A DNA stretch of 64,000 nt from JAYUZR01 sp043751595 (GTDB lineage: Bacteria > Patescibacteriota > UBA1384 > CAILIB01), in the NCBI GenBank assembly GCA_043751595.1, contig JAYUZR010000035.1, positions 33,122 through 97,121 on the forward strand, read 5' to 3'. The position numbers and the translations under genes were made by a program. The notes under the pieces were generated by a model, which ran no database searches, was not told the DNA's origin, and worked only from the letters and a program-made list of their open reading frames with translations. Each line of letters opens with the position of its first letter. Position 1 is the first letter of the stretch. Shown in pieces: positions 6,469 through 15,591 of the stretch.

Positions 6469-9080
6469 GCGCAACATTACAATGGTGCGCCACTTGCAAC
6501 GGCACGGGAGTAGAGGCAAAAACCGGTATGGTTCATTCCTGCCCTGTTTGCAACGGAACAGGAGGGACCGTCTTTATTTTGAACAAGCGCTTTGTCATCG
6601 ATCCTCCGCTTTTGCATACCCGACACAGTGCGAGCAACGAGAGCTTTAAGCGAACACTCACTACGGGCCTAGCTGCATTCTTCTTTGTACTCATGGTAGC
6701 CGGACTGGTTGCCTGGGTAATCACTCAAGAAAAGTACGCAGCTGTCATCTTTAGCCTAGGCAGCTATGCATCACTCTTTTGGGCAGGTGGCCACTTGGCA
6801 AATATCCGTCCGCCCCACCTTAGCTTGCAGGCATTAGGTTCCACCGATAAGCCGGCTAGTTTTATTCGGTACTGCGATGACAGAGTAATTACCATTCTTG
6901 AGGGTGCAGCACAGCAAGCACTCTCAGAAAACTCTGCCGAGATTACCCCGTTCCACATGCTGGAAGCACTTCTAGAAGATAGTAGAATCCAGAACGTACT
7001 CCTTCGTGGAGAGTGCGATCTTAACGCCTTTACTCAATATATTGCCAGCCTCAAAACTAAAGCAGAGGCGCCTGTGCAGGTTACTCATTTTTCTTCTGCA
7101 TCCAAAGAGGTACTAGCCAACTCTCTGGCCATCGCCCTAGAAAACGAGCTTCCTCATGTAGATGGCGAAGATATATTGCTAGCAATTGTTAATTACTATC
7201 CCGAACTTGCACAGCTTGTTAAACAGTTCTCAATTACACCAGAGCAACTCTACGATTTAGCCCGCTGGATGGGGTGGGAAGATGCCCAGCGCGATTGGTG
7301 GGTACAATGGGGCAAGGGAGGACGCGGAAAGCCTAAGGGTAAGATGAATAAGGCCTGGAGTGCGCTTCCCACACCGACTCTTGATCACTTCGGGAACGAT
7401 CTAACCAGCCATATCCCAAGAGAAAACCTTGCCCTCTTAAAGGCGCGCGATAAAGAACTCCTAGAAACCCTTGGTATTTTGGGGCGAAGTGGCCGCAATA
7501 GCATGCTAATTAGAAGTGAAGATGCTTTGGGTTCTCGCGCTATCATTTCTGCCATCGCTCTCAGAATGCTCGAAGAAAATGTTCCGGAGCCCCTTTTGGA
7601 TAAGCGACTAGTCGAGGTGGATATCGCCGCCCTTCTAACTAGTAGCGCACACCCAGAACAACTACTTCAATCTCTATTAGTTGAGATTTCTAATGCCGGC
7701 AATGTTGTCTTGGTACTTCCGAGTATTCAGCTACTAGCGCCAAGTAGTAAGCAAAGCCTAGATGCCTCTGCCGTCCTTGTTTCAGCCATTACTCAAGGAA
7801 ATATTCAGGTACTGAGTACCTGCAATCATGGTGACTACCGCCGCTACATTGAAGGAAATCCCAACCTTAAAGATGCGCTCTCAGTTGTTACCCTAGCCGA
7901 ACTTACCCCAGCCGAAGCCCTTCCAGTGCTAGAGCTTGAGGTTCCTCGCCTTGAAAGCAAGTACAACGTTGGCATAACCTATCCAGCCCTTATGCGTGCC
8001 GTCACGCTGGCTAGTCGCCTTATCAGCGATCCACCCCTTCCGCGCAGTGCCCTAGACCTATTAGAGGAGCTTGCTAGTGCACAGTCTCAGAAGGGCGGCG
8101 GGGTTATCGACCAATCTTCTATCGATGCCCTGGTTCAGCAAAAAACTGGAGTGCCCGTTGGTATGGTTGATGGCCAGGAAAAAGACCGTCTCCTGCATAT
8201 TGAAGAGGAGTTGAGTAATCGAGTAATCGGCCAGAGCCTGGCTACCCACCTTGTTGCTCAAGCCATTCAACGTTCGCGAGCTGGTCTCCACCAGAGCAAC
8301 CGTCCGGTGAGTAGCTTCTTATTTGTTGGACCTACTGGTGTAGGCAAAACCGAAACCGCTAAAGCCCTAGCTGCCATCTATTTTGGGTCGGAAGAACGAA
8401 TGGTGCGCATAGATATGAGTGAGTACCAGGAGCCGCAATCGGTGTATCGCCTAATTGGAGCACCCGCCCAGAGCAGCGATGCCCTTACCGAGGGTGGCAT
8501 GCTTACCACCCCTATTCGAGAACACCCCTTTAGTCTCATTCTGCTCGATGAGTTTGAAAAGGCCCACCCCGATGTTCTTAACCTGTTCCTACAACTCTTA
8601 GATGATGGCCGCCTAACCGATAACGCCGGAAGGACCGTTAAGTACAGTAATACGATTGTGATCGCCACCTCCAATGCTGGAGTAAAAGAAATGGTAGAAC
8701 TTAGCCTACGCGGGTTATCACCCGAAGAGTTTGAAAAGGAAAGTATGGCCGTGCTTAAGAACTATTATAAGCCCGAGCTTATCAACCGTTTTGATGCCGT
8801 AATTCCGTTCTCAGCACTACGAAGGGAGGAGGTACTCACCATCACCCAGAATCAGCTTAAGCACCTTATCAATTCTACTCGCGATCAAGGGTATGAAATT
8901 AGCTTTAGCGAGGATGCTGTCCAGTATATTGCTGATCGCGGATATAACCCTGAGTTTGGTGCGCGCCCGATTCGCCGGGCGGTTCAAGATATTGCCGAGA
9001 GCCGCGTAGCCTCACTCCTCCTTAGTGACCAACTTCCCAAGGATCGACCGCTGGAAATTACAGCAGACATGTTACGATAA
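6465..9080 (+). CDS. Membrane-bound Clp/Hsp100 ATPase with DnaJ-type zinc motif
   Basis: AAA+ unfoldase of the ClpA/B/C group, 871 residues. Order: a DnaJ-like zinc centre with two CxxCxGxG motifs (CATCNGTG and CPVCNGTG, residues ~8-36), two transmembrane helices (~68-110), and a Clp-N-like helical region (~130-265). A first AAA domain lacks a recognisable Walker A. The second AAA domain is intact, with GPTGVGKTE at ~622, LILLDEFEKAH at ~690, sensor ATSNAG, and the C-terminal D2-small block FGARPIRRAVQ. No IGL/F loop for ClpP docking could be pinned down. Only the second ring appears catalytically competent. Membrane tethering suggests quality control of membrane or exported proteins (inference). 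Confidence 0.88.
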   Translation: MSATLQWCATCNGTGVEAKTGMVHSCPVCNGTGGTVFILNKRFVIDPPLLHTRHSASNESFKRTLTTGLAAFFFVLMVAGLVAWVITQEKYAAVIFSLGSYASLFWAGGHLANIRPPHLSLQALGSTDKPASFIRYCDDRVITILEGAAQQALSENSAEITPFHMLEALLEDSRIQNVLLRGECDLNAFTQYIASLKTKAEAPVQVTHFSSASKEVLANSLAIALENELPHVDGEDILLAIVNYYPELAQLVKQFSITPEQLYDLARWMGWEDAQRDWWVQWGKGGRGKPKGKMNKAWSALPTPTLDHFGNDLTSHIPRENLALLKARDKELLETLGILGRSGRNSMLIRSEDALGSRAIISAIALRMLEENVPEPLLDKRLVEVDIAALLTSSAHPEQLLQSLLVEISNAGNVVLVLPSIQLLAPSSKQSLDASAVLVSAITQGNIQVLSTCNHGDYRRYIEGNPNLKDALSVVTLAELTPAEALPVLELEVPRLESKYNVGITYPALMRAVTLASRLISDPPLPRSALDLLEELASAQSQKGGGVIDQSSIDALVQQKTGVPVGMVDGQEKDRLLHIEEELSNRVIGQSLATHLVAQAIQRSRAGLHQSNRPVSSFLFVGPTGVGKTETAKALAAIYFGSEERMVRIDMSEYQEPQSVYRLIGAPAQSSDALTEGGMLTTPIREHPFSLILLDEFEKAHPDVLNLFLQLLDDGRLTDNAGRTVKYSNTIVIATSNAGVKEMVELSLRGLSPEEFEKESMAVLKNYYKPELINRFDAVIPFSALRREEVLTITQNQLKHLINSTRDQGYEISFSEDAVQYIADRGYNPEFGARPIRRAVQDIAESRVASLLLSDQLPKDRPLEITADMLR

Positions 9081-9084
9081 CACT

Positions 9085-9873
9085 ATGAGAATTACTCACA
9101 CGATAGCAACGAGAAAAAGGGCGTTCACCCTCATCGAGCTCATGGTAGCCGTGCTTATCATTGCCTTAATTAGTGCGTTCGCCACCACCAACTTCTTGGC
9201 CGCACAGCGCAACGCTCGTGATAACGCTCGTAAAGCAACAGTAAATGCTATAGCAACAGCTGTAGAAAGCTACTATGCCGCCAAGCGCACCTTCCCAGGG
9301 CGGACCGATGCAGCTGCTGATGTAGGTGGAGCGCCAACCAATATTACTCAATACAACGACGCCGCCCGCGGATGCCAGTTTATTCTTGATTACGGCGTCA
9401 CTGGCGAATATCCTTACCTTTACAGCTACGTACCTTACACTCAAGGACAGGATTGTGATAACCCGCCTACGCCAGTACCACCTCTGGCTGGGCCAAGTGG
9501 CAGCCTTACCGTATATGGTAATAGCTTATACCTGCCTACCAGAAGCTGGATTCCAGGCCTAGGTGATTACCTAAGCCCTACTCCGATTGAGCGTCGCTTT
9601 TCAGATGTTACCGGTAGTGGAATCGAACCCTACGCCAATCCTCCGGCAGCAGATCTTCTTGGCACCACCTACCTGCGCACCCTCCAGTATCGCCGCCTTG
9701 ATGGGGGCTATATGGTGTCTGCCAAGCTTGAAAATAGTGCCATCGACCAAGATGCAATTCCTACTGGAACCAACGATGCACAGCCTTATTTACCAAAGCG
9801 GTTCAGAAGCGCTGCTACAGGTGGAACCGGCACCGGAATTACCAACACCAATGTCTATATCATTCGTAAATAA
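9085..9873 (+). CDS. Type IV pilin-like prepilin
   Basis: Carries a class III signal: a basic leader, then AFTLIELMVAVLIIALISAF with the conserved Glu at +5. Position -1 is Ala instead of the usual Gly. The N-terminal helix continues into FLAAQRNARDNARKATVNAI, typical of pseudopilins. The C-terminal ~200 residues form a Tyr/Pro-rich globular domain I do not recognise. The start is set at ATG 9085 because TACGAT lies exactly 6 nt before it; an in-frame ATG at 9025 falls inside the Clp gene. It needs a prepilin peptidase and assembly ATPase (a PilB-type gene is at 35722). Confidence 0.85.
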   Translation: MRITHTIATRKRAFTLIELMVAVLIIALISAFATTNFLAAQRNARDNARKATVNAIATAVESYYAAKRTFPGRTDAAADVGGAPTNITQYNDAARGCQFILDYGVTGEYPYLYSYVPYTQGQDCDNPPTPVPPLAGPSGSLTVYGNSLYLPTRSWIPGLGDYLSPTPIERRFSDVTGSGIEPYANPPAADLLGTTYLRTLQYRRLDGGYMVSAKLENSAIDQDAIPTGTNDAQPYLPKRFRSAATGGTGTGITNTNVYIIRK

Positions 9874-10447
9874 GTATAGGCGCCTAAGCGCCTTTACTAT
9901 TATCGAGCTGTTAGTGGTACTGATTATTATCGGCATCATTCTTTCGCTCAGTGGAATCCAATATAGCGTTAGCCGAAAGCATGCTCGCGACGCTCTTCGC
10001 GTTTCTCATCTTCAACAGTACGCTGCAGTACTTGAACAATCCGCCCTCCTAAGCCAGGGGCGCTATCCCAAGTCTGGTGGGGCGGGAGATATTTCCTGCG
10101 CCGATCAAATTGTCTTTCCTTCTGGAATCACGCTTTCTCAGTTTACAAACGGCATCGCCCCAAAAGACCCGTTCCCGTTTTCTACCACCATCTCTTGCAA
10201 TGCAGATGCACAGGGTGGCTACAGGTACCACACCCAGTACCAACTTTCTGCCGCCAGCCAGGCCGTAGTAACTAAGCATACTTATATTCTTGAGACTCTT
10301 CTCGAGCTTGAGCGTGATACTGACACCAACATCCTACAAACCCCTGCCGAGCTAGGTGGCAACCTACCTGCCGTAGACGCTACAAGTGGCCGCTCACGCT
10401 ACTTTTTGGCTGGAATCTACTGCAGCACCATGCCCTGCTACAAGTAG
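9851..10447 (+). CDS. Second type IV pilin-like prepilin
   Basis: About 198 residues starting MSISFVNKYRRLSAFTIIEL, a prepilin signal with Ala at -1 and Glu at +5, then the hydrophobic helix LLVVLIIIGIILSLSGI. The globular part has two cysteine pairs that could form disulfides (SCADQ...SCNAD and YCSTMPCYK at the end). It overlaps the previous pilin gene by 23 nt, so the two are probably co-translated as subunits of one pilus or minor-pilin tip. The longer frame from 9587 lies inside the first gene and is not used. Confidence 0.83.
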   Translation: MSISFVNKYRRLSAFTIIELLVVLIIIGIILSLSGIQYSVSRKHARDALRVSHLQQYAAVLEQSALLSQGRYPKSGGAGDISCADQIVFPSGITLSQFTNGIAPKDPFPFSTTISCNADAQGGYRYHTQYQLSAASQAVVTKHTYILETLLELERDTDTNILQTPAELGGNLPAVDATSGRSRYFLAGIYCSTMPCYK

Positions 10448-10495
10448 CCAGATCAAGCCTTGCTTAGGCCTAACAAATTGGGTATAGCAGAGTGT

Positions 10496-11662
10496 ATGAC
10501 TACTACCGAGCTCACCCCCAAGCAGCAGCTCTCAGAGCTAATCCGTACAAGTAAGAGTATTCTCTTAATCACCCACGAACACCCCGATGGTGACGCACTC
10601 GGATCGCTCCTTGCCTTGCATCATGCGCTCACTAAAATGGGCAAGAAGGTTACTTCTGCAGTAGACGGCGACATTGCCGATTACTATCAGTTCCTTCCTG
10701 GAATCAATCAAATCGAGCGCGAGTTTAGTAGCAACAAAGACCTTCTCATCATGGTTGATGAGTCACAGGCCAAGGTTGGCAATGTTTCGCTTAAGCGCCT
10801 AGGCGAGAATAAGCTAATGATCGTCGTCACGCCAAAGGATGGCATTCTTGTTCCAGAGAACTTCTTAATAGAGGACGGCTCCTTCGATTTTGATGCCATT
10901 ATTGCCGTAGATTGCTCCAGCAAAGAGCGACTAGGCGCCTTAGCAGACCGCTGCGCCGATCTCTTCTACGAGGTTCCCTTAGTTAATATCGATCACCACC
11001 CCGGTAATACCAACTTCGGCAAGATCAATCTGGTAGATATTGCTGCTTCATCAACTGCCGAGTTACTCGTGGCCATTCTCGAGATGGTCGGGCGCGATCA
11101 AGGCCTTATCACCGAACAAGTTGCTACCTGCCTTCTAGCTGGAATTATCTCCGATACCAGCAGCTTCCAAAACTCCAACACCACACCGAAGTCTCTTACT
11201 GTTGCTGCACAACTAGTAGCTGCTGGCGGAAAGCAGCAAGAAATTGTCCGAGAGCTCTTTAAGAACCGCTCTCTTGCCATGCTTCGTCTTTGGGGCCGCG
11301 CCCTTTCGTACATCAAAGAAGATGCCCCCCACCGCTTTGCCTGGTCCACCCTTAGTAAGGCAGATTTTGTCGCTTCTCAGGCCACGCCAGATATGGCTCG
11401 CAGCCTGATTGATGAACTCCTCAAAACCGCTCAGGGTGTAGATTTTGTCCTACTTCTCACCGAAGAAGATGGTTCAGTAGTAGGAAATCTCCGCAGTGTT
11501 AAACCCACCGCCGATGTTCGCCAACTAGCCGTTAGCTTTGGTGGCGCAGGCCATGCTCAAGCAGCCGGATTTACCCTTGAAGATGCAAAGATTCAAGAGA
11601 AAGAACAAGAAATCATTTCTCAGATTCGCCAACTTCTTACCGACGGCCTTTCGGCAGTCTAG
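10496..11662 (+). CDS. DHH-family phosphoesterase (NrnA-like nanoRNase), copy 1
   Basis: Degrades short oligonucleotides or pAp/cyclic dinucleotide products. It has the DHH signature set: THEHPDGDALGS, IAVDCSS, NIDHHPGNTNFG, a SDTSSF block, and the DHHA1 C-terminal motif FGGAGHAQAAGF. At 388 residues it is longer than copy 2 (317) because of an insert around residues 85-130 (MIVVTPKDGILVPENFLIED) between the first two motifs. Start ATG 10496 is chosen because a TATAGC -10 lies 7 nt upstream. It lies just upstream of rpsO-pnp, forming an RNA-decay neighbourhood. Confidence 0.9.
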   Translation: MTTTELTPKQQLSELIRTSKSILLITHEHPDGDALGSLLALHHALTKMGKKVTSAVDGDIADYYQFLPGINQIEREFSSNKDLLIMVDESQAKVGNVSLKRLGENKLMIVVTPKDGILVPENFLIEDGSFDFDAIIAVDCSSKERLGALADRCADLFYEVPLVNIDHHPGNTNFGKINLVDIAASSTAELLVAILEMVGRDQGLITEQVATCLLAGIISDTSSFQNSNTTPKSLTVAAQLVAAGGKQQEIVRELFKNRSLAMLRLWGRALSYIKEDAPHRFAWSTLSKADFVASQATPDMARSLIDELLKTAQGVDFVLLLTEEDGSVVGNLRSVKPTADVRQLAVSFGGAGHAQAAGFTLEDAKIQEKEQEIISQIRQLLTDGLSAV

Positions 11663-11669
11663 CAATTGG

Positions 11670-11698
11670 TTGAATCTCGGCGGAAATTAAGATATAGT
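11670..11698 (+). promoter_or_regulatory. Promoter of rpsO-pnp
   Basis: TTGAAT (11670-11675), 17-bp spacer, TATAGT (11693-11698). Transcription would begin about 35 nt before the rpsO ATG, so this mRNA has a leader. Confidence 0.7.
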
Positions 11699-11740
11699 CA
11701 CCACGTTTTACAGCGCCCTAGCGCATTTCATCTACCTCGT

Positions 11741-11992
11741 ATGTCAACAGTCCAGGTTACCCAATTCCAAACCCACCCTAACGACACCGGTTCTGTACAG
11801 GTACAGATCGCGCGTCTTAGCCAAACTATCACCGAGCTCACCGAGCACCTTAAGCTTCACCGCAAAGATCACAGCTCACGCGCTGGTCTTCTTAAAATGG
11901 TTGGCCGCCGCCGCCGTCTACTTAATTACCTATCGAACAACAGCCAGAGTTCCTACGCGGATCTCATCAAAGAGCTAGGGCTTCGTAAGTAA
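11741..11992 (+). CDS. rpsO: 30S ribosomal protein S15
   Basis: Binds the 16S rRNA central domain early in 30S assembly. The 83 residues include the conserved [38 protein letters not shown] and [10 protein letters not shown] blocks. The upstream in-frame extension to 11666 has no S15 homology and overlaps the promoter, so ATG 11741 is the start. The stop overlaps the pnp start (TAATG). The rpsO-pnp pairing is conserved across bacteria; in Escherichia coli S15 represses its own translation through the leader. Confidence 0.96.
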   Translation: MSTVQVTQFQTHPNDTGSVQVQIARLSQTITELTEHLKLHRKDHSSRAGLLKMVGRRRRLLNYLSNNSQSSYADLIKELGLRK

Positions 11993-14097
11993 TGGCGCTT
12001 CAGCGCTATACCAGTCTACTAGGAGAGACCAAGCTCACATTCGAGTTTGGTCGCTTTGCTGAACAGGCCCACGCAGCTGTCACCGTACAGGCTGGTGAGA
12101 CCGTAGTACTGGCCACCGTTGTGGTTGCTAAACAAGAGCGCGAAGGTATCGATTACTTCCCTCTTATGGTTGATTACGAGGAGCGTCTCTACGCTGCTGG
12201 TAAGATTTCTGGCTCTCGCTTTATTAAGCGCGAAGGCCGTCCATCTGAAGAAGCCATTCTTACCGCCCGCCTCGTCGATCGTCCGCTCCGTCCCCTCTTC
12301 GATAAAAAGTTTCGCCGCGATGTTCAGGTAATTATTACCGTTCTTTCGGTAGATACCGAGTACGACCCAGATGTTTTGGCGATTATCGCCGCTTCTGCCG
12401 CTCTAAGCAAAGCTGGCAAGGCTCCTTTTGCCGGACCAGTTGCCGCTTGCCGCATTGGTATGATCGACGGAAAACTCGTGGTACACCCTACCCGCCTTCA
12501 GATGGAAGCATCCGATCTCGATTTGGTTGTAGCTGGTACTGCTGACCGCATCATGATGGTTGAAGCTGGCGCTAACGAAGTTCCTGAAGATGTAATGCTT
12601 GAGGCACTTAAACTCGCACAGAGCTCGATGCAAGATGTGATCAAGACTCAAAAAGAGTTCTTCGTCCCCTATTCTTCTGAAGAAGCTATCAAGGCTGGGC
12701 CAACTGCCGAAGATACTATTATCGAGCAATACGGATCAGCCATTAAGGCCGCTTACGCTACTGGCGCAGATCGTCGCGAAAAGCTTGATGCCCTTCTGGC
12801 CACTATCTTGGTTGAGCTTGATGGCAAGTTTAAGCAAAGTGAGATTAAGACTGTTTTCGGCAAGTTGTTCGATAAAGAAGTACGCACCGCTATTCTCGAT
12901 CGCAAAGAACGCCCAGATGGTCGCGCCATTACCGAGGTTCGCCCAATCACTATTGAGGTCGGCCTCCTGCCCCGCACTCACGGATCTGGTTTGTTCACTC
13001 GCGGACAGACACAGGCTCTTACCATTGCCACCCTTGGCGCACCTGGTGATGAGCAGATGATTGACACTATGGAGACCGAAGGTACCAAGCGCTACATGCA
13101 CCACTACAACTTCCCTCCGTTTTCAACCGGAGAGACCTCCCCTGTTCGTGGCGCATCCCGCCGCGAGATTGGGCACGGAGCCCTCGCTGAACGCGCCCTG
13201 GTGCCCGTTTTGCCGGATAAGGATACTTTCCCCTACACCATTCGTTTAGTGTCCGAGATTCTGTCCTCAAACGGTTCTTCGTCGATGGCTGCAACCTGCG
13301 GCTCTACCCTCGCCCTTATGGACGCTGGTGTGCCCATTAAAAAGCCAGTTGCCGGTGTTGCTATGGGATTGGTTACCAACCACGACTCTAGTGTGTTCGA
13401 GGTCTTAACCGATCTACAGGGACAAGAAGACTTCTCTGGCGATATGGACTTCAAGATTGCTGGAACAAGAGATGGTATTACTGCTATCCAGATGGATACC
13501 AAGATTGCCGGTCTTAGCTGGCCCATTATTGAGCAGACGCTTACTCAGGCCTACACCGGGCGTATGCACATTATGGATAAGATGCTCGAAGCTCTTCCTG
13601 AGCCTCGTGCCGATATCTCTGCCTATGCACCGCGCATTGTGGCGATCAAGATTGCTCCCGAGAAAATTGGTGAGCTTATCGGACCTGGTGGGAAAAACAT
13701 CAATAGAATTATTGATGCAGCTGGTGGAAAGTCTGTTACCTCAATTGATATTGAAGAGGACGGAACGGTTCTTATTTCTTCAACCGACGCTGAGTTAGCC
13801 CAACACGCTATCTCTGAGATTCAGGCCATTGGCCGCGTAATCGAGGTTGGTGAGGTGTTCGATGGCTACGTTGCCGGTATCGTGCGTGATCGTAACGATC
13901 CTACTAAGGAAATTGGAGCAATCGTTGAGTTCTTGCCTGGCAAGGATGGTATGGTCCATATTTCTCAAGTTAGCAACGAGCGTATCGCCAATATTTCATC
14001 TTTGTTGAATGTTGGTGACACCGTACGCGTTAAGGTGATTGCCATTGATCCAGAGAAGGGACGCTTCTCCCTCTCGATCAAAGATGTGACCGACTAG
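11992..14097 (+). CDS. pnp: Polyribonucleotide nucleotidyltransferase (PNPase)
   Basis: Phosphorolytic 3'-5' exoribonuclease. It has two RNase PH-like cores; the second holds FTRGQTQALTIATLG, the RREIGHGALAERAL block and the SGDMDFKIAGT acidic motif. A helical linker lies between them. The C-terminal KH domain includes IGPGGKNINRIID and the S1 domain DGYVAGIVRD...GMVHISQVS. The length of 701 residues is standard and all domains are intact. It is translated from the stop codon of rpsO and followed by a bidirectional terminator. Confidence 0.97.
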   Translation: MALQRYTSLLGETKLTFEFGRFAEQAHAAVTVQAGETVVLATVVVAKQEREGIDYFPLMVDYEERLYAAGKISGSRFIKREGRPSEEAILTARLVDRPLRPLFDKKFRRDVQVIITVLSVDTEYDPDVLAIIAASAALSKAGKAPFAGPVAACRIGMIDGKLVVHPTRLQMEASDLDLVVAGTADRIMMVEAGANEVPEDVMLEALKLAQSSMQDVIKTQKEFFVPYSSEEAIKAGPTAEDTIIEQYGSAIKAAYATGADRREKLDALLATILVELDGKFKQSEIKTVFGKLFDKEVRTAILDRKERPDGRAITEVRPITIEVGLLPRTHGSGLFTRGQTQALTIATLGAPGDEQMIDTMETEGTKRYMHHYNFPPFSTGETSPVRGASRREIGHGALAERALVPVLPDKDTFPYTIRLVSEILSSNGSSSMAATCGSTLALMDAGVPIKKPVAGVAMGLVTNHDSSVFEVLTDLQGQEDFSGDMDFKIAGTRDGITAIQMDTKIAGLSWPIIEQTLTQAYTGRMHIMDKMLEALPEPRADISAYAPRIVAIKIAPEKIGELIGPGGKNINRIIDAAGGKSVTSIDIEEDGTVLISSTDAELAQHAISEIQAIGRVIEVGEVFDGYVAGIVRDRNDPTKEIGAIVEFLPGKDGMVHISQVSNERIANISSLLNVGDTVRVKVIAIDPEKGRFSLSIKDVTD

Positions 14098-14113
14098 GCG
14101 AGTAGTCGCTTGT

Positions 14114-14147
14114 ACTAAAAAAGAACGGGAAACCGTTCTTTTTTAGT
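14114..14147. terminator. Bidirectional terminator for pnp and tRNA-Ile
   Basis: Perfect 15-bp stem ACTAAAAAAGAACGG / CCGTTCTTTTTTAGT with loop GAAA, flanked by A- and T-runs. It therefore works for pnp (plus) and for the tRNA-Ile (minus) whose CCA it touches. Confidence 0.9.
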
Positions 14148-14223
14148 GGTCGGCTTGATGGGACTTGAACCCATGACCGGCGCCTTATAAGAGCGCTGCT
14201 CTAACCAGCTGAGCTACAAGCCG
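14147..14223 (-). tRNA. tRNA-Ile (TAT)
   Basis: Acceptor CGGCTTG/CAAGCCG, D-arm GCTC/GAGC, anticodon arm GCGCT-CTTATAA-GGCGC giving anticodon TAT, T-loop TTCAAGT, encoded CCA. A UAU anticodon reads AUA directly, whereas most bacteria use a lysidine-modified CAU tRNA. Confidence 0.9.
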
Positions 14224-14348
14224 AGAGAAGGAGGGAATAAACAAGTTTACTTGTTTATTCGTGACTGAACGAGGCGTGTATCCGGCAAGGCCGGATACCA
14301 GGAGACACAAGACACCCAAAAACCTGTCTCACTATGCCAGAATCTCTC
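14224..14348. other. Intergenic stretch with two hairpins
   Basis: No gene. Contains GAATAAACAAGT/ACTTGTTTATTC (14235-14260, loop TT) and GTATCCGGC/GCCGGATAC (14278-14298, loop AAG). Either could end the ComM-like transcript or lie in the tRNA-Ile leader. Confidence 0.5.
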
Positions 14349-15476
14349 CTACTTTCCAGGCCCATCTACCCGATAGAACAATGCTTCATCCTCCTGCTGC
14401 CTCCCACACTTAACAGCATCAATCGCTGCGATAACTTGCGCAATGGATGAATCCCCCACAAGCTCACCCTTAAGCTTCTTCATTTTTTTCTGAAGTTGAT
14501 CAGTTGATACCGTCTTAGTTTGATCATCTTCATATACATACTTCAAAGCATAATGACCTTTGTAGGTATTTAGCTTTTTGCGATGCACCTGAAGCTCACC
14601 ATTGGTGCATCTACATGTATTATGCAGTCTTAAGCAGCTGCAACTAGATTCTAAGCCAATAACCCAAGGTGAATCCGTACTAAGTCTTTCGTGTAAAGCA
14701 TGTTGAAAAGATGTACCAACACTGGATAACTGGCTAAGCAGAAGAGTTTCGTGGGAACCTGCAGACCGAACACTTTTAACCAGAGTAGTAACTGCACCGA
14801 ATTGGGAAAGCTCTATTGTAGGCTGATCAGCCAATGCCTGCACCAGTTGTTTAAGTACTGATCTTTGTGGGAAGGGGAGATCTATGATTAGGATAGGCTG
14901 CTTAGCCAAGTATGCAATCTGCAGCGCGCGAAACAACCCGACTGGAACTTCAATCAACTCACCACTGGAACTTATGACTGGATCGCTAGGCTTCTCTAAA
15001 TAACCTAAAGCTTCGGACAAGGCTGATACTTGCTTTCCAAGTTTTAGTGAGCCCCTAACCTTAGGTAGTACAACTTTTTTTGAGGTGGTTAGTTGACCCA
15101 GCGCTTGCTCAAAAGCCGGCTCTAGGTAGACTGAGCCGTTCAAATGCAGTGAGCCAAGCAAGGCGGGGGAACTAGATGGTAGTTTTTTATTCTGAACCAG
15201 ATACCACAGGGCAACCGCAATGGGCAGCTCCAAAGAAGTAGTATGTTCAAGCGAGTACTCAGAATACACACTTACGGTAACTCGAACCAAAGGAAGGGCT
15301 AATCCTAAGGTGCGCAGCGTGGCCCGCACCTTTTCTCGTATATTCCTGCCTTGCCCGGGGCTTATCCCAATCACATTAAACACTGGCATTCCGGGATTAA
15401 TAACCACCTCAATTGATACCGGAACCAGCCCCTGAGAGGCCAGCGCATAACTACTTAGTTGAATATACTTTTGCAT
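14349..15476 (-). CDS. Degenerate ComM/Mg-chelatase-like protein without Walker A
   Basis: Related to ComM (YifB), the AAA+ helicase that helps integrate transforming DNA. The N-terminal S5-like domain is clear (VEVVINPGMPVFNVIGISPG, REKVRATLRTLGLALPLVRVTV, then LELPIAVALWYL). The C-terminal cysteine region SCSCLRLHNTCRCTNGELQV matches ComM's CPCG...CRCTP zinc element. Where ComM has Walker A (GPPGSGKT) this protein reads LIIDLPFPQRSVLKQLVQAL, and the ATPase region is shortened (375 residues against ~500). It is likely non-catalytic. The start is ATG 15476, 6 nt after TATAAC; the frame from 15506 is less likely. Confidence 0.75.
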   Translation of the reverse strand: MQKYIQLSSYALASQGLVPVSIEVVINPGMPVFNVIGISPGQGRNIREKVRATLRTLGLALPLVRVTVSVYSEYSLEHTTSLELPIAVALWYLVQNKKLPSSSPALLGSLHLNGSVYLEPAFEQALGQLTTSKKVVLPKVRGSLKLGKQVSALSEALGYLEKPSDPVISSSGELIEVPVGLFRALQIAYLAKQPILIIDLPFPQRSVLKQLVQALADQPTIELSQFGAVTTLVKSVRSAGSHETLLLSQLSSVGTSFQHALHERLSTDSPWVIGLESSCSCLRLHNTCRCTNGELQVHRKKLNTYKGHYALKYVYEDDQTKTVSTDQLQKKMKKLKGELVGDSSIAQVIAAIDAVKCGRQQEDEALFYRVDGPGK

Positions 15477-15591
15477 AGGCAGGTTATACAGTTGCTGCCT
15501 TTTCACTTTCCAGGCTATGCAAGGATTCTGGCCGTTTGCATAGCCCTCGACACCCTCATCCCAATCTGGTAAGGTCTCTCTCGACTGGCGA

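Noticed and set aside
9587..9850. Extended N-terminus of the second pilin
   Set aside because: It lies inside the first pilin gene and precedes the prepilin signal, which must be near the start.
12403..13526. Several 75-122-residue frames on the minus strand within pnp
   Set aside because: They overlap conserved PNPase sequence and have no recognisable features.
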